This document shows, piece by piece, positions 17,467-25,697 of a stretch of DNA of 64,000 nucleotides. This DNA comes from Chloroflexota bacterium (GTDB lineage Bacteria > Chloroflexota > Anaerolineae > Anaerolineales > Villigracilaceae). The stretch spans positions 1 to 64,000 of the forward strand of contig JAKOVF010000178.1 of NCBI GenBank assembly GCA_029782225.1. The letters run 5' to 3'. Made by a program: the position numbers and the translations under genes. Below the pieces are notes generated by a model that saw nothing but the letters and a program-made list of their open reading frames with translations, ran no database searches and was not told the origin of the DNA. The stretch's first letter is position 1. Every line of letters begins with the position of its first letter.

Positions 17467-18090
17467 ATGAAAACTGGCATCAAAACCATTATCTTTGACT
17501 TTGGCGGCGTGCTCGTGGATTGGGATCCGCGCAACCTGTATCGCCGCTACTTTTCCACTGATACGGGCGCGATGGAACATTTCCTGGCCGAGGTCGGTTT
17601 TCTCGAATGGAATGCGCATCAGGATAAGGGTCGCCCGTTCAAAGAAGCAGTTGTCGAGCTTTCAAGTCGATTCCCAGATTACAGTCATCTTATTCGCGCG
17701 TATCACGAGAACTGGGAAAAATCGATTGTCGGGGAGATCCCCGGGAGCGTCGCCATCCTGAAAGAATTGAAGCAGAAAGGCTATCCGCTGTACGGCCTGA
17801 GCAATTGGTCTGCGGAAACATTTCCGATCATACGTACGAGATATGGCTTTTTCGATCTTTTCGATGATATCGTCATCTCCGGCGAAGTCAAACTGATCAA
17901 GCCGGACCCGGCGATCTTCAAGCTCTTTCTAGAGCGAACCGGACAGAAGGCGGATGAGTGCCTGCTGATCGACGACTCGGATAAGAACATTGCTGCTGCC
18001 AGCGATCTGGATTTTCAGACCATTCACTTTGCATCTCCGCCCCAACTCAGGTCAGAGTTACAACGACTGAATCTTCTTCCAACATCTTGA
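17467..18090 (+). CDS. HAD-superfamily hydrolase, subfamily IA (YihX-like)
   Basis: This 207-aa probable phosphatase has motif I FDFGGVLVDWDPRN, with the second Asp replaced by Gly as in YihX-type members. It also has a helical cap, motif II LSNWSAETF, the motif III lysine in VKLIKPDPAIF, and motif IV LLIDDSDKNIAAA. YihX dephosphorylates alpha-glucose-1-phosphate in E. coli, but substrate specificity cannot be transferred from this sequence. The stop lies three bases before the ATG of the polyprenyl synthase, so they are likely co-transcribed from the promoter at 17454. Confidence 0.85.
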   Translation: MKTGIKTIIFDFGGVLVDWDPRNLYRRYFSTDTGAMEHFLAEVGFLEWNAHQDKGRPFKEAVVELSSRFPDYSHLIRAYHENWEKSIVGEIPGSVAILKELKQKGYPLYGLSNWSAETFPIIRTRYGFFDLFDDIVISGEVKLIKPDPAIFKLFLERTGQKADECLLIDDSDKNIAAASDLDFQTIHFASPPQLRSELQRLNLLPTS

Positions 18091-18093
18091 AAT

Positions 18094-19092
18094 ATGATCA
18101 ACGACCTCCTTCCCCACATTGAGACCGAACTGCAAAAGCAGATCGCGCGCCTCGACCCGGCGCGTACGCGACTCTTTCACGAGATGCTCACCTACCACAT
18201 GGGATGGACCGGCGAGGGTGCGGGACCCGAGGCAGCGGGCAAACGCATCCGCCCGTTGCTGGTACTGCTGACCTGTGCCGCGTGCGATGCAGATTGGAAG
18301 CCCGCGCTCCCGGCAGCGGCCGCAGTTGAGCTCGTTCACAATTTTTCTCTTGTACATGATGACATTCAGGATAACTCGCCCAAACGTCGCGGGCGCGCTA
18401 CGGTATGGACAAAATGGGGCGTACCGATGGCGATCAATGCCGGGGACGCGTTGTTTGTCCTGTCCAATCAGGCCATCATGGATCTGGCGCAGTCGTATCC
18501 CGCTTCGACGGTAGTGCGGGCTGCCACGATACTGCATGATATCTGCCTTGACTTAACCCGCGGCCAATTCCTGGATATGTCCTACGAGCAGCGGAATGAT
18601 CTCAAGCTCGAAGATTATTGGCCCATGATCGCGGGCAAGACATCTGCGTTGCTTTCCGCGTGTACTCAAATTGGCGCACTGCTTGGGAACGCAAGTGAGA
18701 AGGAAGAGGAGTCTTATCGCCAGTTTGGGCACCATCTTGGTCTGGCCTTTCAGGTGGAAGATGATATTCTGGGCATCTGGGGAAACGAAGCCATCACGGG
18801 TAAATCTGCGGCAAGCGACCTCGTGGAAGGTAAAAACTCGCTTCCGATCTTGTACGGACTCGGCAAACGCGGCAGGTTCGCAGAACGCTGGGCCAAGGGC
18901 CCGATCAAAGCCGGCGAAGTCACTGCGGTCGCAGCCCTCCTGGACGAGGAAGGCGCCCGTTCCTATGCATCGGAAATTGCCAGGGAAGAAACGGAGATTG
19001 CACTCGCATTCCTCGAACATGCCAATCCGCGCGGCGAGGCAGGGGCAGAACTTCTCAAACTGACGAACAAGCTGCTAAAACGGAAACAATGA
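18094..19092 (+). CDS. Polyprenyl diphosphate synthase (trans-type)
   Basis: This 332-aa enzyme condenses IPP with allylic diphosphates. The first Asp-rich motif is LVHDDIQDNSPKRRG (DDIQD). The second is FQVEDDILGIWGN, where the usual final Asp of DDxxD is Gly, a change seen in some short-chain or divergent synthases. GKRIRPLLVLL binds the substrate diphosphate. Chain length cannot be fixed from sequence; farnesyl or geranylgeranyl product is plausible. It follows a HAD phosphatase gene after only three bases; a phosphatase acting on a prenyl phosphate is a possible but untested link. Confidence 0.9.
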   Translation: MINDLLPHIETELQKQIARLDPARTRLFHEMLTYHMGWTGEGAGPEAAGKRIRPLLVLLTCAACDADWKPALPAAAAVELVHNFSLVHDDIQDNSPKRRGRATVWTKWGVPMAINAGDALFVLSNQAIMDLAQSYPASTVVRAATILHDICLDLTRGQFLDMSYEQRNDLKLEDYWPMIAGKTSALLSACTQIGALLGNASEKEEESYRQFGHHLGLAFQVEDDILGIWGNEAITGKSAASDLVEGKNSLPILYGLGKRGRFAERWAKGPIKAGEVTAVAALLDEEGARSYASEIAREETEIALAFLEHANPRGEAGAELLKLTNKLLKRKQ

Positions 19093-19140
19093 ACGGGTTC
19101 TGAGAGACGCGTGCTTTTCATCCCGCTCAGAGTCTTCTGC

Positions 19141-19169
19141 TTGACACGCTTTCTCAGCGTGGCTATAAT
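19141..19169 (+). promoter_or_regulatory. Consensus promoter of tRNA-Gly
   Basis: TTGACA (19141-19146), a 17-base spacer and TATAAT (19164-19169) match the sigma-70 consensus exactly. The tRNA begins 14 bases after the -10 box. Confidence 0.9.
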
Positions 19170-19183
19170 CCGCCTGCAATCAA

Positions 19184-19258
19184 GCGGGTGTAGTTCAGTG
19201 GTAGAACGCTTGCTTCCCAAGCAAGATATCGTGGGTTCGAGTCCCATCACCCGCTCCA
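19184..19258 (+). tRNA. tRNA-Gly (anticodon CCC)
   Basis: The acceptor stem GCGGGTG/CACCCGC pairs fully, with discriminator T at 19255 and encoded CCA at 19256-19258. The anticodon stem CTTGC/GCAAG encloses TTCCCAA with CCC at 19216-19218. The T arm GTGGGTTCGAGTCCCAT is standard. Confidence 0.96.
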
Positions 19259-19266
19259 GAATGAGA

Positions 19267-19290
19267 GTCGAGGCACGCCTCGACTTTTTT
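19267..19290 (+). terminator. Intrinsic terminator after tRNA-Gly
   Basis: GTCGAGG and CCTCGAC form a perfect 7-bp stem with loop CACG, followed immediately by six T. It separates the tRNA from the sensor operon. Confidence 0.9.
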
Positions 19291-19364
19291 GTTAAGTTAA
19301 TTGCAAGGTAGCTGTTATGTATACGATTCCAGCCCGAAAGTAAAATCATCTTGAGGTAACCTGT

Positions 19365-19751
19365 ATGGATGATAAAGGCACGATCCTATACGTTGAAGAC
19401 AATCCAGATAACCGCAACCTGGTTCGCCGGGTCTTGATGGCGGAGGGATATGATGTCCTTGAGGCGGGCAATGCATCGCAGGCGCTCGAGAAGTTACAGG
19501 CAGGAAACACGGACTTGATCCTGATGGATATCAACATGCCTGATGTTGACGGTTATACTTTGACATCCCGGATCAAGGGCATGCCTGCCTACACCCGGAT
19601 CCCGATCATCGCTGTGACAGCCAATGTCATGCGCGGTGATCGAGAGAAGTCATTGGAAGCCGGATGTGATGGATACATTCAAAAGCCTATTGATATCGAC
19701 ACGCTCGCCCAGCAAATCGAGCGATTCATGACGAGGAGCAAACATGTCTGA
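19365..19751 (+). CDS. Stand-alone receiver-domain response regulator (CheY/DivK-like)
   Basis: This 128-aa protein consists of one receiver domain. The phosphoacceptor is Asp55 in LILMDINMPDVDG, the acidic pair is in YVEDNPDN, the Thr is in AVTAN and the Lys in YIQKPID. There is no output domain, so it probably acts by protein contact or as a phosphate shuttle. It is the first gene of a 14-gene co-directional run. The start overlaps no other gene and has GAGG upstream. A TAAAAT at 19341-19346 could be the operon -10 box. The next gene begins 8 bases before its stop. Confidence 0.93.
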   Translation: MDDKGTILYVEDNPDNRNLVRRVLMAEGYDVLEAGNASQALEKLQAGNTDLILMDINMPDVDGYTLTSRIKGMPAYTRIPIIAVTANVMRGDREKSLEAGCDGYIQKPIDIDTLAQQIERFMTRSKHV

Positions 19752-20196
19752 TTTTACGCCGGCAGTATCGGACACACAACCAATTCGCAAACCCACCATT
19801 CCGAAGGATGCGACGGTGTTGGTGGTTGAAGATAACGTTTCGAATTTTGTATTGATTGCGCGCATGTTGGGCTATCTTGGCATCCACTGTGAATGGAAGA
19901 CATCCGGGTATGAGGTAGTCGAATACGCGGATACCCTGCCGCGGTTGGATCTCATTTTGATGGATATCCGCCTGCCCTATGAAGATGGCTATGGCGCGTT
20001 GAAGAAAATCCGCGCCTCGGAGCGTTTTAAATCGGTACCGATCGTAGCAGTGACCGCTGAAGCCAGCCTGGAGCAAATGAACAAGGCGCGTGCATCCGGC
20101 TTCGACGGCTTCCTGGGCAAACCCTTAGACCCGGACCGCTTTCCCGACCAGATCCGCCGCATTTTGAGCGGGGATCCGGTTTGGGAATTCAACTAA
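19744..20196 (+). CDS. Second stand-alone receiver-domain protein
   Basis: This 150-aa single-receiver protein has a 25-residue N-terminal extension. The phosphoacceptor is Asp74 in LILMDIRLPYEDG, the acidic residues are in VVEDN, the Thr is in AVTAE and the Lys in FLGKPLDPDRF. It overlaps the previous gene by 8 bases and is separated from the large GAF sensor by 6 bases, so all three are probably translationally coupled. Two tandem receivers without outputs suggest a relay between the hybrid kinase at 39162 and unknown targets. Confidence 0.92.
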   Translation: MSDFTPAVSDTQPIRKPTIPKDATVLVVEDNVSNFVLIARMLGYLGIHCEWKTSGYEVVEYADTLPRLDLILMDIRLPYEDGYGALKKIRASERFKSVPIVAVTAEASLEQMNKARASGFDGFLGKPLDPDRFPDQIRRILSGDPVWEFN

Positions 20197-20202
20197 CCCT
20201 CA

Positions 20203-23200
20203 ATGACCACAACTCAGGCAACACCTATTCCTGACTCTGAAAAAAGGATTTTCAGGGGCAGCCTCGCAGCCAACCTTGTACGCTGGCTCCTGCTCTTCAC
20301 GTTCATTCCACTGACCCTCATGGCTGGAGTGGCGTACCTGCGGGCGCGTACGTTGTTGCGTGAACAGGTGGTCAATCAATCCCAATCGCTAATCAATGCT
20401 CAGGTCACTGGATGGGAGCGGGAGCTCAAGACAAAGGAAATCCGTCTGGATCGCCTGGTGCACGAGGGTGATTTTGCCACAAACCTGGAGCTTGCCTTTC
20501 AGGCCAATCCTCGCAGCGCTGAATATGCAACAGCGCGTGCAGCAGCAATAAGCGCGCTCAACTCCCTGAATAACGAAGAGGGGATGCCTACATTTAACCA
20601 GTTCCTCTTGATTCGACCGAGCGGTCAGATAGTAATGGCAAGCAATTCAAAGTGGGAAGGTCAGACCCTGGCAGATCTGGGTCGGATCAGCAGCCTTTCC
20701 ATTGAGCATCGCTCGAGTATCCTGTTTGGTCTGGAGCCGCTTTATACAAACGATGTAATCCTGGTCACGGCGGTGGACGTTAAACCGGCCTCCAAGCCCA
20801 AACTTGGAACCCTGATCGGTATTACGGAGTCACAGCAGGTTCAAAAAAACCTGATCGGGTTACAGGAACTGAGTCCGCAATCTGAAGCGTTCTATATCCT
20901 GCCGCCCGACCGGTTCATCGCGATCGATCCCTACACCAATCAATTGACGTCCACGAGTTTTTCCGAGTCGCAACAGGAAGACGTCCTGCCAGCGCTCGAC
21001 AAAATGATGGGCGATGAGACTCTGCCCCCGGCTGCACTGGAATACAGGGATGCATCCGGAGAGGCCATGCTGGCGCAGGTGAAATGGATTCCCAGCATGC
21101 ACGCCGGTATTGCCATGCAAGTTCCACAGCAGGCAATCTATGGGCAGCTGACCAGCCTTGTGCCATTCACGATCCTGCTGGTGATCGCCACCCTGACCGC
21201 CATGGGACTCGTGCTTGTCGTGGGCGCGAACCGCGTGATCCAACCCTTGCGCGCGCTCACCATGATCACGCGCGAGTTTGCTGGCGGCAACCTGGAGAAG
21301 CGCGCTGAAGTAAAAAGCTCGGATGAAGTGGGCCTGCTTGCAGATTCCTTCAACAACATGGCTGACGAATTGAGCGGCATGTATCGCTCGCTGGAACAGA
21401 AAGTGGAGGAACGCACGCGACAGGTGCGCATTGCTGCAGAAGTGGCTCAGAGTGTCACCGCCTTGTCCAACCTGGACGATCTGTTGAACAAAACAGTTGA
21501 GCTGCTGGTCCAGCAATTCGAGTTCTATCAGGCAAGCATCTTCATGATCGATCGAGCCGGTAAGTACGCAAGCCTGCGGGCTGCATATGGCCCGGCGGCG
21601 GAGGACCTGCTTCAGCGTAAATACAAGCTCGAGGTTGGTTCTGCATCCATTATCGGCTGGGTCAGCGCGAACAACAAACCGCGCGTGGCCTCCGATGTGT
21701 TGACGGATCCTGTGCATCTGAAGAACGAATTGCTGCCAGAAACCAGGTCTGAAGCCTCCGTTCCGATTGCCATCAGCAACCTGGTGCTGGGTGTGCTGGA
21801 TGTGCAAAGCGCCCAGGCCTCGGTATTCAGCGCTGAGACCATCGTCATGCTGCAAACGCTGGCAAGCCAGATAGCAGCCGCGATCCAAAACGTCGGCCTG
21901 GTTGAATCGACCCAGGTCAACTTCCAGGAATTGGCACGCCTGTATCGTTCCAGTCGTCTGATCGCTGAAGCTAAGACCGAGGCTGATGCGCTGGAAGCCA
22001 GCACCAAAATCCTGCAGGATGCACCCTATCCGGTTCTCGTGGTCTCCGTTGGAGCAGATGTGCTCGAAGTCCTTGCATTGTCCGACTCGCGCAATGTGAT
22101 CGGAAATACGGTGGAACTTCATCGCTATATTGATGCAAACATCGCGGACGTTCGAGGTTTTATGGCAGGCGGCCCGGTGATCGCACTCTCGAGTGCAAAC
22201 GAAATTCCTCTTCCCCTCCGTCAAGTCATCCAGCACCTGGGGTTTGATGCAGCGGCGTATCTACCGGTCAACCGGCGGAATAATTTGGCGGCGTTGATTA
22301 TCCTGGGCACCAAGAAACAAGGACTCACCAGCGCAGCAGTCCAACCCTACGCCACACTGGCGGAATTGATCACGGTCACGCTGGATAAGATCGAGGCTGC
22401 AAAAGACACAGAGAGTCGCTTGAATGAGATGGAGGCGCTCACATCGGTCAACGCAGCAGTCTCCAGCAGCGTGGATCTTCACACTTTCTTTGCAGCGCTG
22501 CATGAGCAGGTGCTCAATATTGTCGGCGACTATAGTTTCACTATTGCACTTTACGATGAGAAAACTGATACTATTAGTATTCCTTTCAGCTATGAGGACA
22601 GAAGGACTTCAGCCATAGAATCCTTCCCTCTTGGGGAGGGGCTGACTTCGGTTTTAATTCGCTCCGGGCAGCCCTTATTGATCGTGGAAGACACGATGAA
22701 CAGGGCAGCCAGCCTGGGTGCGAAAATCATCGGCAAGCCTGCCCGCTCGTGGATGGGCGCGCCCATGCTGGTTAATAATCGTCCCATTGGCGCCTTGATG
22801 ATCCAGGATGCTGAGCGCGAACATGCTTTCACCGAAGATAATCTGCGCTTCTTCACAGCGCTGGCCGGACAGGTCGCAGGCGTGATCAACAATGTACATC
22901 TGCTGGAAGACAGTGTGCAGCGTGCAGTACAACTCGAAACTGCTGCTGAAATTGCCCGTGACATCAGCGGCTCCCTCAACCTGGATGAGCTTCTGATCAA
23001 GGCAGTCAATTTCATCCGCGAACGCTTCAGTTTCTACCACGCCGCAATATTTCTGCTGGATCTGCCCGGCGAATTTGCTGTGGTGCGCGAGGCTGCAGGC
23101 GAGGCAGGAGCGCAGTTCAAACGCTCCGGTTATAAGATCGCAGTCGGATCCAGATCTATCGTGGGCTACGTGAGCAGCCGCGGCGAAAAACTGGTCGTAA

Positions 23201-24093
23201 ACGATACGGCCAAGGATGCAACCTACTATCCAAATCCGCTTCTGCCTGATACGCGTGCGGAAGCAGCCATTCCGCTTAAAGTTGGTGAGCGCATCCTGGG
23301 CATCCTCGATGTGCAGAGCACACATCCGTATGCCTTTTCAGAAGATAACCTCCGCAGCCTGCAAATCCTGGCAGATCAAATGGCTGTCGCCGTGGTCAAC
23401 ACAGAATTATTCGCTGAGACACAGGAACATCTCTCACAGCACCGCCTGCTCCATCACATCACGACAACTGCTGCATCTGGGACCACACTCGAAGAGGCAC
23501 TCGAAGGTGCAGTCAACGGCTTGCAGGTCACACTGGGCGGCGACCGGGTGACCATCCTGCTGGTGGACAAGGTCAAAAAGGAGCTGGAAGTCATGGCCTC
23601 TGTTGGATACTCGGAGGATATTAGTAAGGCCAGTGTACCGATAGGGTCCGGCATCACCGGCTGGGTTGCCGCTCACAAACGTCCGCTACGTATCAACAAT
23701 GTGACAGAGGACTCACGCTATATCCAGATCAGTTCCAATACGCGTTCCGAACTTGCCGTCCCCCTGATCTATCGCAACGAGCTGCTCGGCGTAATTAACG
23801 TCGAAAGCGAACAGCTCGATGCGTACACGGAAAACGATGAGGAAATGCTTGGAACGCTGGGTGGCAGTCTCGCTGCAATTATTGCCAATGCACGTCTGCT
23901 GGAGCAAATCCGCATGCAGGCCGAACGCGAACGTATCGTATATGAAGCCACCAGCAAGATCCGCCGGTCTACTGATGTACAATCCATTCTTACGACGACG
24001 GCCAGTGAGATCACGCGGATCGTCGGCGCGCGTCGCACGAAGATCCTGATCGCGCCAGAGAGCGCATCTCCCCCCAAAAGCGACGGATCATAG
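20203..24093 (+). CDS. Array receptor 1: membrane sensor with HAMP and five GAF-like domains, no kinase
   Basis: This 1296-aa protein has membrane helix 1 at about residues 23-46, a roughly 275-residue extracytoplasmic sensor (Cache-like size and topology), helix 2 at about 320-343 and a HAMP domain at about 343-395. A short coiled coil ending VEERTRQ precedes five GAF-like domains at about 420-570, 605-735 (degenerate), 755-900, 920-1072 and 1086-1232. The C-terminal tail has the helix AERERIVYEATSKIRRSTDV shared by the other array proteins. No HisKA, HATPase, GGDEF, methyl-accepting or phosphatase domain is present. It is the largest receptor of the array and must signal by contact. ATG 20203 lacks a Shine-Dalgarno and probably depends on coupling. 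Confidence 0.88.
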   Translation: MTTTQATPIPDSEKRIFRGSLAANLVRWLLLFTFIPLTLMAGVAYLRARTLLREQVVNQSQSLINAQVTGWERELKTKEIRLDRLVHEGDFATNLELAFQANPRSAEYATARAAAISALNSLNNEEGMPTFNQFLLIRPSGQIVMASNSKWEGQTLADLGRISSLSIEHRSSILFGLEPLYTNDVILVTAVDVKPASKPKLGTLIGITESQQVQKNLIGLQELSPQSEAFYILPPDRFIAIDPYTNQLTSTSFSESQQEDVLPALDKMMGDETLPPAALEYRDASGEAMLAQVKWIPSMHAGIAMQVPQQAIYGQLTSLVPFTILLVIATLTAMGLVLVVGANRVIQPLRALTMITREFAGGNLEKRAEVKSSDEVGLLADSFNNMADELSGMYRSLEQKVEERTRQVRIAAEVAQSVTALSNLDDLLNKTVELLVQQFEFYQASIFMIDRAGKYASLRAAYGPAAEDLLQRKYKLEVGSASIIGWVSANNKPRVASDVLTDPVHLKNELLPETRSEASVPIAISNLVLGVLDVQSAQASVFSAETIVMLQTLASQIAAAIQNVGLVESTQVNFQELARLYRSSRLIAEAKTEADALEASTKILQDAPYPVLVVSVGADVLEVLALSDSRNVIGNTVELHRYIDANIADVRGFMAGGPVIALSSANEIPLPLRQVIQHLGFDAAAYLPVNRRNNLAALIILGTKKQGLTSAAVQPYATLAELITVTLDKIEAAKDTESRLNEMEALTSVNAAVSSSVDLHTFFAALHEQVLNIVGDYSFTIALYDEKTDTISIPFSYEDRRTSAIESFPLGEGLTSVLIRSGQPLLIVEDTMNRAASLGAKIIGKPARSWMGAPMLVNNRPIGALMIQDAEREHAFTEDNLRFFTALAGQVAGVINNVHLLEDSVQRAVQLETAAEIARDISGSLNLDELLIKAVNFIRERFSFYHAAIFLLDLPGEFAVVREAAGEAGAQFKRSGYKIAVGSRSIVGYVSSRGEKLVVNDTAKDATYYPNPLLPDTRAEAAIPLKVGERILGILDVQSTHPYAFSEDNLRSLQILADQMAVAVVNTELFAETQEHLSQHRLLHHITTTAASGTTLEEALEGAVNGLQVTLGGDRVTILLVDKVKKELEVMASVGYSEDISKASVPIGSGITGWVAAHKRPLRINNVTEDSRYIQISSNTRSELAVPLIYRNELLGVINVESEQLDAYTENDEEMLGTLGGSLAAIIANARLLEQIRMQAERERIVYEATSKIRRSTDVQSILTTTASEITRIVGARRTKILIAPESASPPKSDGS

Positions 24094-24108
24094 TTCTGGA
24101 AGACTCTT

Positions 24109-25692
24109 ATGGGCCAAACTCACACGTTCCAATCCGAAAGAAACACGTCTGATCGAACCCGCCTGGTCTACAAGAGCTGGCGCGAAGGCTTTGCCACGCC
24201 TCTTTTGATCGGTGTTTTGATTATTGGCATCGTCGCGTTAATCCCGGCGTTGGTCGCCGCCAAGAACATTTACCTTCAGGCCGTCTTCGTACTGGTCTAT
24301 TTGGCGGTTGGGGTGGTCACGTTTGCACGTGTTCCCTATTTCCTCCGAATGGGCGTGTTCCTTCTGACCCTTTATGCTCTCGGTCTCAGTGAATTGTTCT
24401 CCACTGGCATTCTCGGTGACGGCGTTTTCTTCTTTCTGGCATTCGTCGCCCTGGCTACCATGATGCTTTCCCCGCGGGTAGGCATTGCTGCCATCACACT
24501 GAGCCTGGTCACGTTCGTGGTCATGGGGATTCTCATCCAAACCGGAACCGTTTCCACGATCCAGGCGAATGCCCTTCCCGCGCAAGTATTCGACTGGTTA
24601 AGTGCCGGGGCAACAACGCTGCTCTTCGGAGGAAGTATCATCCTCGGCTTCAGACGGCTCGAGGTCGAATTCTCCGAGACACAGCAACAGATAGACCAGA
24701 CCCTGGAAGCTCTGCAACACGAACGCAACAACCTTGAACAAAACGTCTCAGACCGGACGCGACAATTGCGGCAGGTCAATGAGATTTCCCGGGCCCTGAG
24801 CTCCATCCTTGTACCCCAGGAACTGCTCTCACGCGCAGTACAGATGATCGCAAGCGAGTTTGACTGTTATTTTACGGCGATATTCATGCTTGATAACATC
24901 ACCCAGTGGGCAGAACTCAAAGAAGCCACAGGGGATGCGGGACGGACACTGCGCGAGAACAAATATAGACTGGATGCCAATGGGAAGAGCATTGTTGCCG
25001 CTGCAATTCAAACACGGCAGCCTCGCATCGCCCTGGACACCGGAGATGAACCGGTCCGATTTGATAATCCAATCCTTCGCTATACCCGCTCCGAGGTCGT
25101 TCTACCTTTGATCCTTGGAGATCGCGTGGTCGGCGCACTGGACATGCAATCCACCAAAGGTTCGGCCTTCCGCCTTCAGGATCTGGATGCTCTGCAAAAC
25201 CTGGCAAACCAGATCGCCATCGCGCTTGATAACGCCCGCCTCTTTGGCGAAGCGCAACAGAGTTTGCTGGAAATGCGTGCCACACAGCGGCAGTACCTCG
25301 AAAATGCGTGGACCACGCTTGCCGAGGAACAGGATCTTGAGTATCAGCTTGGCGACGGCGAGATCACCGATCAAACCAGGGAAATCCAGGTTCCCCTTGC
25401 GTTGAGGGATCAAATTATTGGTCAGATCCAGATGGCAACCAATGAAGAGTGGACACCCGAGCAGCGGAGCCTGATCGAGTCCATCGCAACTCAGGCCGCG
25501 CTGGCCCTTGAAAATGCCAGGCTGGTGGAAGAAAGCCAGTCCACCGCAGCACGTGAAAAACTGGCTAATGAAATCACTTCGAAAATCTGGTCGTCCACCA
25601 GCGTGGATGCTATCATGCAAACTGCTGTGCGTGAGTTGGGTCGTGCGCTCGATGTCACAGAAGCCACGATTGAAATCAAGATGGAGGAATGA
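24109..25692 (+). CDS. Array receptor 2: six-helix membrane module plus GAF domains, no kinase
   Basis: This 527-aa protein has about six membrane helices (residues 25-185) with short loops, a coiled coil (about 185-230, HERNNLEQNVSDRTRQ) and one full GAF domain (about 234-384) with FDNPILRYTRSEV. A compact GAF-like C-terminal module (about 424-477) ends in ARLVEESQSTAAREKL. The protein stops shortly after the helix DAIMQTAVRELGRALDVTEA, the same end point as its neighbours. Tryptophan or tyrosine replaces several residues of the array GAF consensus, so this is a divergent copy. No transmitter domain is present. Confidence 0.85.
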   Translation: MGQTHTFQSERNTSDRTRLVYKSWREGFATPLLIGVLIIGIVALIPALVAAKNIYLQAVFVLVYLAVGVVTFARVPYFLRMGVFLLTLYALGLSELFSTGILGDGVFFFLAFVALATMMLSPRVGIAAITLSLVTFVVMGILIQTGTVSTIQANALPAQVFDWLSAGATTLLFGGSIILGFRRLEVEFSETQQQIDQTLEALQHERNNLEQNVSDRTRQLRQVNEISRALSSILVPQELLSRAVQMIASEFDCYFTAIFMLDNITQWAELKEATGDAGRTLRENKYRLDANGKSIVAAAIQTRQPRIALDTGDEPVRFDNPILRYTRSEVVLPLILGDRVVGALDMQSTKGSAFRLQDLDALQNLANQIAIALDNARLFGEAQQSLLEMRATQRQYLENAWTTLAEEQDLEYQLGDGEITDQTREIQVPLALRDQIIGQIQMATNEEWTPEQRSLIESIATQAALALENARLVEESQSTAAREKLANEITSKIWSSTSVDAIMQTAVRELGRALDVTEATIEIKMEE

Positions 25693-25697
25693 AGTCC

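Noticed and set aside
18963-19349. Minus-strand ORF of 128 codons containing MGLEPTISCLGSKRSTTELH
   Set aside because: It is antisense to tRNA-Gly and the 3' end of the polyprenyl synthase gene, again a classic false ORF.
20860-22236. Minus-strand ORF of 458 codons opposite array receptor 1
   Set aside because: It is Cys/His-rich with no domain pattern, and lies opposite conserved GAF coding sequence.
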